DNA of 64,000 nucleotides from Deroplatys truncata (lineage: Eukaryota > Arthropoda > Insecta > Mantodea > Mantidae). The stretch's first letter is position 1. The number at the start of each line of letters is the position of its first letter. Both the position numbers and the translations under genes were made by a program. The DNA lies in NCBI GenBank assembly GCA_030765065.1, contig CM060975.1:259603816-259667815 (forward strand). The letters run 5' to 3'. The notes beneath the pieces are model-generated. The model was not told where the DNA came from and ran no database searches. It saw only the letters and a program-made list of their open reading frames with translations. This document shows, piece by piece, positions 11,759 through 22,715 of the stretch.

Positions 11759-12202
11759 CAGTGGAATCTCATTAACATGTTCCTCATTAACATGTTTTCC
11801 CATGTATGATGAATTATAAAAGTTCTGGCACCAAATGTAATACATAATGTTTGTTTAGTATGTTTTCTCACTCCCTCTTACTACTTTCGAAGTAGTAGTA
11901 TGACATCCTCATTTGCTATTTTGGCCAATTCTTGGTCAGTCCACTTGGGGTGGAGACCGGCAGCCAATGACAACATGTATGTACATATTTGCGTGGGCGG
12001 AGTAGAGAATGCTTTAGCTTGGCGTGGTAAATGTCAACAATAGTTTCTACTGTTGAATGTTAACCAAACATTAATAGATTGTATTGTAACTATTTGTTTG
12101 CAGTGTAGAAAAAGAAAGTGCGGCAAATAACCAACAGTGAGAAACTGAAAATCCTTGAAGAAATAGATTGCAATTTAAATATGAAATGTGTAGATATAAA
12201 TA

Positions 12203-13085
12203 AGTAAATAATAAATAAATATTTTACTGTCATTAGGTTTTGTACAGCAATAGACAACATCAAATTCAGTGCTATATACATCAAGCTAAATATATAGTAC
12301 AACAGTAATTGTCAAATGATAAATACAGTACTATATACAATAATTAGATACAATTAAAGTACAGTATTAATAAATATAAGTTGTCCCCCGTTTACAGATA
12401 CACTCTAAAACAATGCCAAATTGGGTACAATTAAAGTACAATATTAATATAAATTACCACGGATTTACAGGTATACACTATACAATGCCAAAATTAATGT
12501 TGTATTATATTTGTATATGGACTCTAGCTATTCAGTGTGCTATTTTTATTGACCTCGCAAAACTCTTGAATGGAATAATTTGGAGTTGTAACTAACCAGT
12601 CATATGTCTTCAGAAATTTTGCAGCTGGTAGAATTGCTATTTCCTGTGGTATGCTACTATACAATTTTAATCCTATCACTTTGAAACTCTTTGCTGTTGT
12701 AAGTCTATGATGTGGAAAGATTGAAATTGAGTTTTTATTTATGGACACTCTTTAACTACTATGGTTCTTAGCGTTCCATTCCATATTGGGCGTGAAAGAC
12801 CGGTAATTTTGCTCAGAGGCCTCTTTATCAGGCTTGAGGTTCTTTTACATGCTGTAAATCTATGACACAGGACCACCGGCTTTACTTCCCTTTTTAAGGA
12901 AGCCATGCTAAGGATTTTTACGCCCGAAAAAATCCATCGCCCTTCGCTGGGTTTGAACCCGTGACCTTGGGAACTAGAGGCTAGCACGGTACCACTAGTC
13001 CATGGAGGACGACTCTCTATGATGTGGGACATTAATTTTGTTATTATTTCTAGTGTTATAACTGTGTATATCCTGTCTTATAACG
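12203..13085 (-). pseudogene. LINE fragment (reverse transcriptase C-terminus and tail)
   Basis: On the minus strand, 12748-12524 reads FPHHRLTTAKSFKVIGLKLY and later QEFCEV, the pattern at the end of a LINE reverse-transcriptase frame (RLT…SF…GLKLYN…FK…WL…YSI.EF). A long AT-rich tail ends in TTTATTTATT-like sequence near 12203. Compared with the pogo copy at 6010, flanking pogo sequence breaks near 12200 and resumes near 13085, so the LINE is nested in the pogo element. The SINE at 12716-13015 interrupts it. Confidence 0.65.
12716..13015 (-). mobile_element. tRNA-derived SINE (family 2)
   Basis: A 300-bp SINE in minus orientation, flanked by the 12-bp target duplication TCTATGATGTGG (12704-12715 and 13016-13027). 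In its own orientation it begins with a tRNA-like head: an A box around TGGACTAGTGGTACC and a B box GGTTCAAACCC. The shared body follows (…GATGGATTTTTTCGGGCG, GGAAG.GAAGTAAA.CCGGTGG, AAAGAG..TCCATAAATAAA). The head resembles tRNA-Pro or tRNA-Glu class genes. Confidence 0.9.
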
Positions 13086-13184
13086 TGTAAGTTAAACACT
13101 TCTCTGTCAACCTTAAACACGATTGTTAGCAAATGTATGAAACTGTCTTTTGAAGAAGGGAAAAATGCTAAAAGAAAATGTAAT

Positions 13185-14390
13185 TGCCCGGTCAGTTTCC
13201 AGAATTAAAAGATGTTCTAAAGTGGTTTACACAAGCAAGAGCTTCAAATGTGCCAATAGACGCTACTGTGGTTTGAGCCCAGACACATTTAGCACAGAAG
13301 ATGGGACTGGATGATTTCAAAGTGTCCAATGGCTGGATTGAAAGATTCAAGAATCGACGTGGCTTAGTTTACAGATGTGTGTGAGGTGAGGCTACTGCCC
13401 TAGACATAAGGACTATAGTCCTGACAATGTTTATAATACAGATGAAACGGGACTATTTTTCCAAAACCCTGGATTTTAAGGGCACTAAGTGTTACAGCGA
13501 GAAATTTAACAAGGAGAGGATTACAGTTTTGTTGTGCTGTAACGAAAATGGAATGGAGAAATTGGTACTGCTGGTTATTGGAAGAGCTTCAAGAATGTGC
13601 GATCTTTTCCGTGCAAGCACACTTCCAACACAAAAGCTTGGATAACTTCCGTGGTGTTTAAAAATTTCTTATGAGCATGGGACGCAAGATGACATAAGAA
13701 GCAGGAAAGTTGCACTCTTCATTGATCAACCAACGGTTTCAAATTTAAGAAACATAAAGATCATTTTCCTCCCAACAAACTATGAATAAGCTACAACCTT
13801 TAGATCAAGGCATAATTTGGTACATGAAGCAAAGGTAACGGAAGAGGCTGGTACTGAAAAGGTTGGCTGCTCTGAAATCGATGAGAAGAAAAATTACCAT
13901 CTTAGATGCCATGCAGTTCATAAGGACTTCCTGGGATTCTGTGACACAAGATACCATTACGAACTACTTTAATAAAGCTGGCTTTTGCTGGCTTCTTGGT
14001 GATTACATCTTGCTGAAGATGAGTTTTCCAAGTGAAGAATGGTGCCAATAGCAGACAGTGCCAGTGTGTCTTGAAGCATATGTAAACATTGACGATGAAA
14101 TTTCAGTGTGTGAAACAGCAATGATGGATGAAATGCTTGAACAAATGAAAGAAGAAGCATCAGTGGGAGATGAAAGTGATGATGAGCCAGATCCTGAGCC
14201 AATTCCTACAGTATCGGAAGCGATGGAGGCAATGGATGTAGTGAAGCGATATGTGTGTAGTTTTGAAGTTGATGATGATGTAATAACTTTACTAAACAAG
14301 ATGGACAGGAGAATTTTTACATTAAAACAAACAAAAATTATATTTTTAAATTGCAGATTTTGTATTTTTGTTAACACTTTTCCCGCCTAT
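13185..14390 (+). pseudogene. pogo/Tigger transposase remnant (DDE type)
   Basis: Several frames joined by frameshifts give the expected order: WFTQARASNVPIDA and [18 protein letters not shown] (second DNA-binding helix-turn-helix), NVYNTDETGLFF (first catalytic Asp, near 13440), ERITVLLCCNENG, VALFIDQPT (the second Asp, VDN-type in the family, near 13720), NIKIIFLP, then the acidic tail (14058-14330) with DDEPDPEPIPTVSEAMEAMD. Stops at several points (for example TGA near 13296) make it non-functional. It complements the N-terminal fragment left in the element at 6010. Confidence 0.85.
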
Positions 14391-14395
14391 GGTAT

Positions 14396-15137
14396 TTACA
14401 TGACAAATAAAATGTATGTCTTGAATTTTCTGGGAATAGTCTTTGAAGTCCTCTTCATTCGGAAGGAATTTTGTATAATCCTGTATAACTGGTTAATGTT
14501 AAGCGATAGATGAAAACGTACTACACAAGAAATGTAGATCTCTTTAAAACCCTCAATATATTTCAAATAACTTTTTTTTGAGGCATCAGGCATTTCTGAG
14601 ATATCAGTTACTAATGGTTCAAATTGTTCAAAACTTACCATTCCTTTAAAGTCTTGTCAACACTCAGTTGTTTCTTGCAGTTTCTTTGAAACAGTATGGA
14701 ATTTTAAGGCCATTGTATAGCATCCAGTTCTTAAACATTTGATTATACATTTGATTATCGCTGTTCCCTTTTTATGTATAATGCAATGTGTAATGTAGCT
14801 ATTTCTGCAAAAGTTTATTTGGATTAAAGTGAAGTAGTTATAAAAATAAGATTTAGTAAGACTAGTTTCTATACCCAGTAATAGACGAAGAGGGTAGAGA
14901 AAGTAATGTGAATGTATATGTCAGAAATTTTCTTTTATTCTTTCTTTCTAATGTTAATGTAAAGATAACAGCATTTCAAAGCCATCACATAGTGACCGGC
15001 TTTAAAAAGATTTGACTATCACTTTAGCTTATTGTATTTTTATGCCTACAATGAAATGTGTGAGTAATGAGATTTCATCTGTATTAACAAGAAGTAGATA
15101 GAAGAATAAGTAGAGAAGGTCATGTGAATGCAATATA
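14396..15137 (+). repeat. dispersed repeat R1, plus-strand copy
   Basis: This is the best-preserved stretch of R1. It starts at the broken end of the pogo element and ends where mariner M2 begins. Its first part matches the reverse complement of 1745-2195. Its later part (CATTTCAAAGCCATCACATAGTG…, TAGAGAAGGTCATGTGAATG) matches 56085-56220 and 20130-20225. Confidence 0.75.
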
Positions 15138-16260
15138 TTGGGTTGTCTCATAAGTTCATTTGTTTTGCTCACAAGTTCCATCTATAGCGCCTGAAAACCC
15201 TGAACCCTCTGTACACTCAAGTTATCATACTTGCCTAACCACCCCTACAACTTAGAGGTCAACAACCAGATTCACTATTGGATATGTCAGTGTGTGTTTG
15301 TGACTGACATTGGATGGAACAGCGTGAACTTGTGTTTACAAACTATGGAAAGCAAAAAGGAACATTTCCGACATCTTATGCTGGTTTACTATTGAAGGGT
15401 AAAACCGTCTCACAATGTCAGGGGAAAATTTGTGCTGTCTACGGGAAAAATGCAGTAACAAATTGAGCATGTCAAAAACAGTTAAGTTGATTTTGAGCTG
15501 GGAATTTCTCCCTAAAAGACAAACCTTGGTCTGGACGGCCAATGGTTACGGACGTGGAAAGAATTCATGAAATGATAGTCAACAATCCACGAATGACAAC
15601 TCGGGTGTTGACATTGGAGCTCAATTTAGATCGTGCTACTGCAGCCAGGAACTTGAAAAAAATGGGTTACGTAAATATTCACGATGTATAGGTTCCTCCC
15701 GAACTGAGTGAAGTGAATTTGATTCAGCACGTTTCCATCTGTGACTCATTATTGAGAAGCAATCAGAATGATGCTTTTCTGGAATGGCTGGTAACTGGAG
15801 ATGAGAAGTGTATTGTGTACAACAGCACCTGAAAGAGTAAATCATGGCGCAAGAAAGGGCACTATCGGTTCCTAAACCAGGGCTGCATCTGAGAAAGGTT
15901 ATGCTATGCATTTGGTGGGATTGCAAAGGAATCCTGTATTACAAACTTCTTCCAAATAATGAGACTATCAATTCCGAGAAATACTGTTCTCGGTTGGATG
16001 GTCTCAAGGCAGCCATTGAAGAGATAAGACTGGAATTGGAAAACAATGTCTTTCACTACAACAACGCCAGACCACATACCTCTATGGTGACCCTTCAAAG
16101 GTTGCATAATTTTGAGTGGGATGTGTTAACCCAACTGCTGTATTCTCCAAACTTGCCCCAATCGACTTTCAACTATTCAATTCCCTGCAGAATTTCCTGA
16201 AAGTTGTGCTTTTTCTTCCATTTCATGATTTTTTGTCCAGGAATGAGCTGCAACTGCTAA
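15138..16260 (+). mobile_element. mariner element M2, 3'-truncated
   Basis: Starts after TA (15136-15137) with TTGGGTTGTCTCATAAGTTC, a mariner-type terminal repeat. No matching right terminus was found down to 16770, so the 3' end appears lost. The element was inserted into R1. Confidence 0.75.
15315..16200 (+). pseudogene. mariner transposase, multiply frameshifted
   Basis: Fragments in order: a start MEQRELVFTNYGKQKGTF; VTDVERIHEMIVNNPRMTTR (second helix-turn-helix); WLVTGDEKCIVY with the first catalytic Asp near 15797; a catalytic-core frame at 15844-16200 containing PGLHLRKVMLCIWWDCKGI and FHYNNARPHTSM, where the usual second Asp (HxDNARPH) reads Asn; and LLYSPNLPQSTFN, where the third Asp region (SPDLAPSD) is also altered. 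With two of three catalytic residues changed and several stops, this copy is dead. Its wording (LCIWWD.KGI.YY) differs from M1, M3 and M4, so it belongs to a separate mariner subfamily. Confidence 0.8.
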
Positions 16261-16770
16261 TTTAATCAATATTTTTATAGTAAGGAGATAATGGAGATGT
16301 CTGAAATTTTATTTTCATCTGAATACTAATGTTCCCTTTTGTTTTTCCTCTATGTAAGCCGTTTCATAGTCTTTCCAGTATATACCTGATTTTTTTCAGG
16401 CTTATCTTGACTATTGTGTTGATTTTAAGAAATACTTGAATGTAGTTCTTCATGGATACCAGTATAATGTTGTAATGTTTAAAATCTTTCCAACATTTCT
16501 CAACGTGAATTATGGCGAGTGCTGGATAGTTTCCTAAAGAGGTGCCAAAAAATGTATGAACAATGACGGTTGCCAGTTTCAGCATCTGCTTTCATAAAGT
16601 TAGTAAGTATGGTCTTTAAAAGTAGTTTTTAAAATGTATGGTTTCATCTGCGCCTTTCTATGTTAGCGGCAGACGGCAATGAGCGCCGAGGATGCGGACA
16701 GGGAAAACACCGCGCAGCCGGTTCGTAGTCTTTTGGCTCACTCTGTACATTGTCATACTTGTATTTCTAA
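16261..16770. other. no recognisable gene
   Basis: Mostly AT-rich, with a GC-richer patch near 16665-16730. No coding or repeat signal could be supported. Confidence 0.4.
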
Positions 16771-17576
16771 AGCCGGGTCTTCACTGCCTCAGCAATCAAC
16801 ACACAACACTCAGCACTAAGGATAAACAACTGTGAAAACATGTAATGTGAAACATGTTGAGTCTACATGTAGTTGGAATTTTCATCAACATTCCATCTCC
16901 ACTGCATTAACAAGTGAGACAAAGTGTAAACATGTGTTTGTTAATATCAATAATCGTATGGATTCTAATTATGAAGATATAGCCTTTGTGGTCACAGTCT
17001 GTGCATGGTAGGAGAGATGAAAGAATACATTTATAAATGTGCCCTTTTCTAAGCAACAGAAATAATGTAAATAGCATCCTGTTTGATTTGAGGGTAGATT
17101 CAGGTTCAAAAATTTTCTAAGAATGTCGGAAGAAGATATCAATTTGTAATTTCACTAGAATTGCAAAACAGGAGACAAATTTTAGTGCAGCCATACCTAT
17201 CAACTGAATTGAGATTAGCCTTATCCTCTCCCTCTCCCCTTCTGTGTCCTAAAAAATATGGGCAAGCTCATGTAAACACTCAGTTTCTTGATTTTACTTG
17301 CACTGGAACATATCCTCGATGACAGGTCTTGTGTGAATCTCATTAATTGTTTTGTCTTTTCTTTTGTCCACTCCATTTTTCTTGCCAGTGAGCAATGAAT
17401 AATATGCATGGGTCTGTGAAGTGAACTTAATATTTATCACATTCAACATGTTTTCCACTGCTGGTTGAAAAGCTTTGTTTAGCCAAAACAGTCGTTGATC
17501 AGTGGAGACGCTCGTTTGCTGCCAGCATGTTGAATCAACGTGTTTTGTTGATCATTGAGGTGGTGGAGACCCGGCT
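16771..17576. mobile_element. PIF/Harbinger-type element, non-autonomous
   Basis: An 806-bp element flanked by the 3-bp duplication TAA (16768-16770 and 17577-17579). Terminal repeats of about 31 bp share AGCCGGGTCT at the ends and ATCAACA inside, with about six mismatches. TAA/TTA duplications are typical of PIF/Harbinger. A small minus-strand frame near 17375-17290 (EWTKEKTKQLMRFTQ) resembles the Myb/MADF-like accessory protein of that superfamily, but it is too short to prove. No transposase is present. Confidence 0.75.
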
Positions 17577-18900
17577 TAACACCAGGGGTAGTGCTTCTAT
17601 GCCATGGCACTACCTTACTAAAATGAAGAAAAGCGTGTTGCAAATTAATTTTATACTCCACGATTACATCAAGAATATGGTCATGCTTATTCTTAAAGGC
17701 GCAATGAAATGGCTCATCTGAGGATAGCTCACATTCGTGCCAGTTAGTACCTGTCATGGCTTATCTTGGCATTACATGCAAATCATAAGTACCAACTTTA
17801 TCGTACACTTACAACAAAGTGTGCTATACTGAAAAGTAAGAAATAAGATACCAATCATTGCAGTGTAAAAGTTAGCATAAAATCATGCTTTGTTATGTCA
17901 TATTTGTTATTAATTTTCCATTACTTATACTTAAAGTTAAATGAAACATTTTTTATAATGCTGCTTGCAGTCCTCCAGCAGACAATTGAAAGAGAAGTAA
18001 AAACTATAGATTGTACCCAGCCAGATGTGTGTTTGCACTTCTTGATTTGAACAGAACCAATAGTGTTTGGCTTAGTTTCTTTAGTATGTGTATTGCACTC
18101 TATAATAATGCCTCTACCTTAAATCGCACTGCATGCTGCAAACCCTTTAGAAAGCGTTTCACCTTGAAATGGCACTTCTCCAGGTTTCACAAGGGGCTTG
18201 TGTTTGAGGAAATTTCGAAAATATATGCCAAAAAATCCAAATGATTTGTACCAAAGAGCTTTCCCTGAAATATATCTCAAGAAACTACTGGAAGTATATC
18301 CTTTTTGAAAGAAAACAGTTTAAAAAGTGAACTGAGGGTTTGTTTTTCAAGATCAGAATTGCGCTCTGTCACCGGAGGTGTAAAGACACCTGACTTAAAT
18401 AGGAAGTGAGGTATCTTAACTTTTCATTTTTAAATTGTACTCTTCTCTCTTCCTTTCTCATAGTTTGTGAACAAGTCTATTGCTTTCAGCATCCGAAAAA
18501 GAAGTTTGAGCAACATATTTGTCAGGTATTTGAAGTTTGTTGGTTCCAAGTTTTAATATACACTTTTAAAAAAGCATTCTCAGACTTCAAAATTGAATAC
18601 TGAATACATTAATTTGCATGCAAACGAAGTAGGTCTCCATTCACCTAAAGTGTAGTTGAATATGTATCCAGAGATGGCAATTGCTTTGTTAATTCTTTGA
18701 AGACAGCACTTTTTTTTTTTGGACATAATGTGTGTATTCTTGATTGCGTTACAATTCGTATTTAATATGACATTTTTATATATGGTATTTCATATAATTG
18801 GTGTTTTGGGATATTATTTCTTTAAAAAATCGAGAGAGTATTTATTCCCAATACCCATACATCATTGGCCATATGTGGCAAGTAGGTAGATTTATCGGCA
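17577..18900. other. no confident gene; weak zinc-finger-like frame
   Basis: The plus-strand frame at 18011-18244 contains CCKPFRKRFTLKWHFSRFH, which resembles a C2H2 finger but is one residue short between Cys and His and lacks the normal C-x2-C pair. I treat it as chance or a fossil. The rest is AT-rich, with a short poly-T at about 18712-18721. Confidence 0.35.
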
Positions 18901-19520
18901 ACGTTGCACTTAGTTCCGAGCTCGGCCGCGAGATCTAAACTCTCAAAAACAGTAGTATCTCCTTTTAACGCATGGTGTGTAGGTTAGTTTCGTTGTTCGG
19001 CGTGCCCTTTTTCGGTTGCATGTTGCAAGTATTGTGAGATGTGCGTGTTTCTACGTTAATAGAGAAACTGCGTGTTTTGATTCGAGAAAATGAACATCAA
19101 ACAAGTGAAACATTAAGTGATAGCAGCGTGCGTTAGTTATTACCACCGGCAGCAGTATTTTGTTTTTGTTTGTGGTAATGTGTTAGTGTTTATAGAAGTG
19201 ATTCGAAATCATATTGATATTATGCAATTGAAATTTCAAGTCTTCGTTTACCACCAGCTATAATACAGATTTTGGGTAAATTGCCTTACCTCTGCCCGCA
19301 TTAGCGACTGGTCTCACGCTTGCTCTAACGTAATGCTGCCAACATATGAATAATGCCACCGAAGCCGGTAAGATACTCAGCCTCAAGGCGTAGCCGAGAG
19401 ATTGAGGGCCCTCAGCGTAGCCGAGGGATGTTTTTTAGGAGAGGAGTGTAGCAAGTTGCGGTCGCTGCAAAGCGACGACAGGGCGTAGCGCGTTTAAAAC
19501 TCGAATGATTCACGTTCGTA
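18901..19520. other. CpG-rich patch, possible promoter or first exon
   Basis: Contains GAGCTCGGCCGCGAGATC near 18919. Near 19345 is a short start ATGCCACCGAAGCCG directly followed by a donor-like GTAAGAT. At 19380-19500 the word GCGTAGCCGAG occurs twice, with a third related GGGCGTAGCGCG. The patch is clearly GC-richer than the surroundings. It could be the 5' end of an unseen host gene or part of an unidentified element. Neither can be proved here. Confidence 0.3.
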
Positions 19521-20129
19521 GAAATAACAGCACATCGCATATTTAGTGCATTTCACTTTTTATTTAGGTTGACAGTACCCACTTTGCATGTAATTTGTCG
19601 GAAAAATGGCTAGGTACGTTTGTTGTGTTCCTCACGCGATTTGCCTATCTAAGTAAAACACCTAAAACAGGTGGGTACCAGATATAGAAGAGACCACATC
19701 ATGTTCTAAACTCACTCCTAAGGTAATTTATTTCATTATTTCTCACTTACACCTAATATAGGTGGGCAGAGATATGACAATTTTGCCCAGATTCTATTCG
19801 TTAATTAATATTGCTGTAGCTTTCGAGTATTTTTCACCTATAAAACTGTATGGATTTTCCCGATTGTCATATGTTCACGAAGATTGTACAGTGATCTATT
19901 TGCAAATGCAGTCTTAAGGTAAGTGCCATTTTATTTTCACTTCAATGTATATTTCCAGTTATATGCTCAAAATATATTAACGTATATTAATAAGACTATA
20001 TTCTATCTGTCCTAACCCAAATATGATAAAGTTGCACAATGGTGTCAGTGTTACAACACATTCACTCCCTATGTTGAAGAGTCTACTTCTTGCGGGTTAT
20101 AATTTTGCTATGCAAGAAAGAAAATATTT

Positions 20130-20225
20130 TTGCAAATATTTATCAGAATTAACAAGAAGTGGATGGAAGAAGAATTTATAAGAGTGGGTAGAGAAGGCCA
20201 TGTGAATGTAACATATCCAATTCTT
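20130..20225 (+). repeat. R1 3'-terminal fragment
   Basis: Matches the last block of R1 at 15085-15137 (ATTAACAAGAAGT.GAT.GAAGAA… GTAGAGAAGG.CATGTGAATG). Confidence 0.6.
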
Positions 20226-20593
20226 GTATAATTATTGAACATTGCAGGCGTATTTTATACCTACACGATCCATTGATCCCCTCTAGGTACTATATAAAAA
20301 ACTTTTGTGACAGGTGAGTAATGATGCAGCAGAATGCATCATTCCGTGCGTACTGTTGATTAAGCAGCTATAACTCATTTGTCATGGATTATGATAGAAT
20401 TATGGTTTGGCCAAAAAGTTAGAGAGGGCTCTCGTTTTTATAGTAATCACTGGCATCATTCAAATCAACAAACTGACTATGGTGTCAAGGAATGTTCTTT
20501 CGACTTAGATAATGAGGTATGCTGTTGTTTCTGGCATCGCGGATCATGCCTGCCCAGATCTAGCACTTATTGGAAAGTAGGATCAGACGGGTA

Positions 20594-20720
20594 GTCATCG
20601 CCGGGATTTGAACCACGGATCTCCTGGTTTCCGTCTGGTTTATCTAACCACTGAGCTCCATGGCAATATGCCGGTATGACATGAATTCTACCTTCTGATT
20701 CCACATCCTTAATACTTTTA
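20594..20720 (-). mobile_element. tRNA-derived SINE fragment (family 1)
   Basis: In minus orientation it has a tRNA-like head with an A-box stretch TGGAGCTCAGTGGTTAGA and a B box GGTTCAAATCC. It is followed on the plus strand by TTCTACCTTCTGATTCCACATCC, related to the family-1 tail at about 1685 and 54955. The tRNA head has no intact acceptor-stem pairing that I can see, so it is not called as a tRNA gene. Confidence 0.65.
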
Positions 20721-21149
20721 CTACATTATGCTATCATTTTAGAGCGTGGTCGAACCACGGATTTGCTTCCAATTTATTAGCCTCCAACCTTGAGTAAGGT
20801 AAAGAAAGCTATCTACACTGCAATGTTTCTAATACAACCTCTTCTGCCTTTATTATATCACGTAGTAGGAGACTAAACCCGTGGATCGTTTTACATACAG
20901 GGGTGAGATTTTAGTACTCACGGAAATTTCAGTAGTCACAATTAAATGAGGTAAAGTAACCATGCATAATTGAATAACTTATTAAATCGAATAATAACAT
21001 AAACAATAAATTGTAATTAAAACATAGAGAAATGAATGATATTCTTGAGGTAATTTAGGTCCTAGAATGTGTGACTTAAATAGGGATGTTACTTGCATGC
21101 AGAATATAATACTTGCAATCAAAATTAATGTGATTACAACACATAGCTA

Positions 21150-22709
21150 TGTAATAAATTAATTCAATAGCGTAGACAATTATGTTGGCACGGTTAGTCA
21201 AAAAATAGTTATAATAAATATCCGTGCAGGAATTGTTCTTGCATATATATATTATTCTGTATTGGAGTTTCCATTCTCGTTTTCCTGTTTGTACGCTTTA
21301 GCATATCGATGTGATAGTTTCCAACGAAGTGCTTTGCGTCGTCGTATAATCGTATGTGTTCATAATTAGCATTTTTGTAACTTCGTATAGTCCTTTGTAT
21401 TTCATGCATAGTTTATGCATTAACTTGTTAGCTTTATTGGATAATTGTATCTATCCATCTTGCCTATTTTCAGGTTCAACTTCTTATTGTTTTGCTTCTC
21501 GTGTTTTTCTTCCCCCTTAGCTACTTTCTTCTTCATTCTCTATATAGCATTTTTATGTATTTCTTCTGGGCTTATTGTTTATTTTAACAGCTGTCCTTTT
21601 TGTAGTTCGATTGGCCGATATCCTGTTACATTGTTTGGTAGGTAGTTTATTATTTCTTTGATTTGGTTGACGTGGCTGTACCATCCACTATGTCGATTAT
21701 GGCATAGAATACACAAAAATATTGATAATTCCTTGATTTGTCTTTCTACTGGATAGTCTGTGCATGATACTAGGAGATAAAGTATTGTTTAATTCCATTC
21801 TTACGCATGCCTTTCACGAATTTTCTTCCATTATCACTGAGAATGGCCTAGAGCTTGCCTTCATCGGTATATAGACGTTCATTATCTTGCCTAAGCATGC
21901 TACACTATTTGCTAATCATGTGGGAAATAATCTGACATATTTACTAAAAGCATCTAAGGTGATAAATATAAACTGGTATCCAAATGTACTGCTGGGGAGA
22001 GGTCCTTTGATGTCAGTGCTTACTAAATAGTTCGACTTATCTCTTATGACTGAATTAGTTTTGTAAGCGTATGCCACATCATTGATCTGTTTAGATTGTT
22101 GACAAATGTGACAGCATTATACAAATTGCGAACCCTTTCTCGTAGTTTTATAAATATAGTTTCTCGCCTATAACTGAAGTTGTCCTATCTGTGCCGGAAT
22201 GGATTAGACTTGTATGGAAGCTGTGTATTATATCTTTCCATGTCTTCCAGTTGGGGTTTTATTTTCTATGGTTTTTGTATAATGAGTTTGCTTGTATTGC
22301 TACAGTACTTACTTCATCATCGGATATCTCAGGAACATTCTTCCTTATCTCCTTCAATTTTGGATCAGCATCTTGGAGCGTGCCAATATTCTAGAACGTT
22401 TGCTTTAATCCACTCGTAAGTTGTATGTCGATTTTCAGGATCTTTACTTCATTTCTGGGTCTGGAGATGTTCTCAGAATATCTGTATGGTACACTATTCG
22501 TGATAATAGGTCGCTAAATATGTTATCTTTACCTGGTATGTGCACTATTGTTAGATTGAAAGATAAAATTTCTGTAATGCATCGCATGAATTTCCCAGAT
22601 AAAAATTTGCACTTCTGTAAGAATGTAAGACATGTGGTCTGAGTACACAGTAACCTTTTGCTGATATATGTATGTTTTGAAGTTCATTAATGCGTGAAAT
22701 AACGCACCT
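21150..22709 (-). pseudogene. gypsy element B: integrase and end of RNase H
   Basis: The minus-strand frame 21409-21209 contains GNYHIDMLKRTNRK, the counterpart of GKFHIEMLKPYNND at the end of the integrase C-terminal region in A2. Near 22709 the minus strand reads LGALFHALMNFKTYIYQQK and TVYSDHMSY, the middle of RNase H (A2: GALYFSLIRFKTYNYQQK). The intervening integrase is full of stops. This is the left-most recognisable part of a decayed Ty3/gypsy element running leftwards. I could not identify its left-hand (3') LTR below 21150. Confidence 0.75.
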
Positions 22710-22715
22710 AAAGTG

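Larger units (their letters stand above)
11759..14395 (+). mobile_element. pogo/Tigger element copy 2, carrying nested insertions
   Basis: The left terminus CAGTGGAATCTCATTAACATG follows TA (11757-11758) and matches the element at 6010. The body resumes after a LINE/SINE block (about 12203-13085). Near the right end the sub-terminal block GTTAACACTTTTCCCGCC is present (about 14371-14388), but the outer terminal repeat is missing and R1 sequence begins at once. The right end has therefore been lost. Confidence 0.8.

Noticed and set aside
18011-18244. C2H2 zinc-finger gene exon
   Set aside because: The finger spacing is one residue short and the first C-x2-C pair is missing. No flanking fingers or clear splice sites.
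20594-20720. tRNA gene
   Set aside because: A and B boxes are present but no paired acceptor stem. The sequence continues into the family-1 SINE tail, so it is a SINE head.
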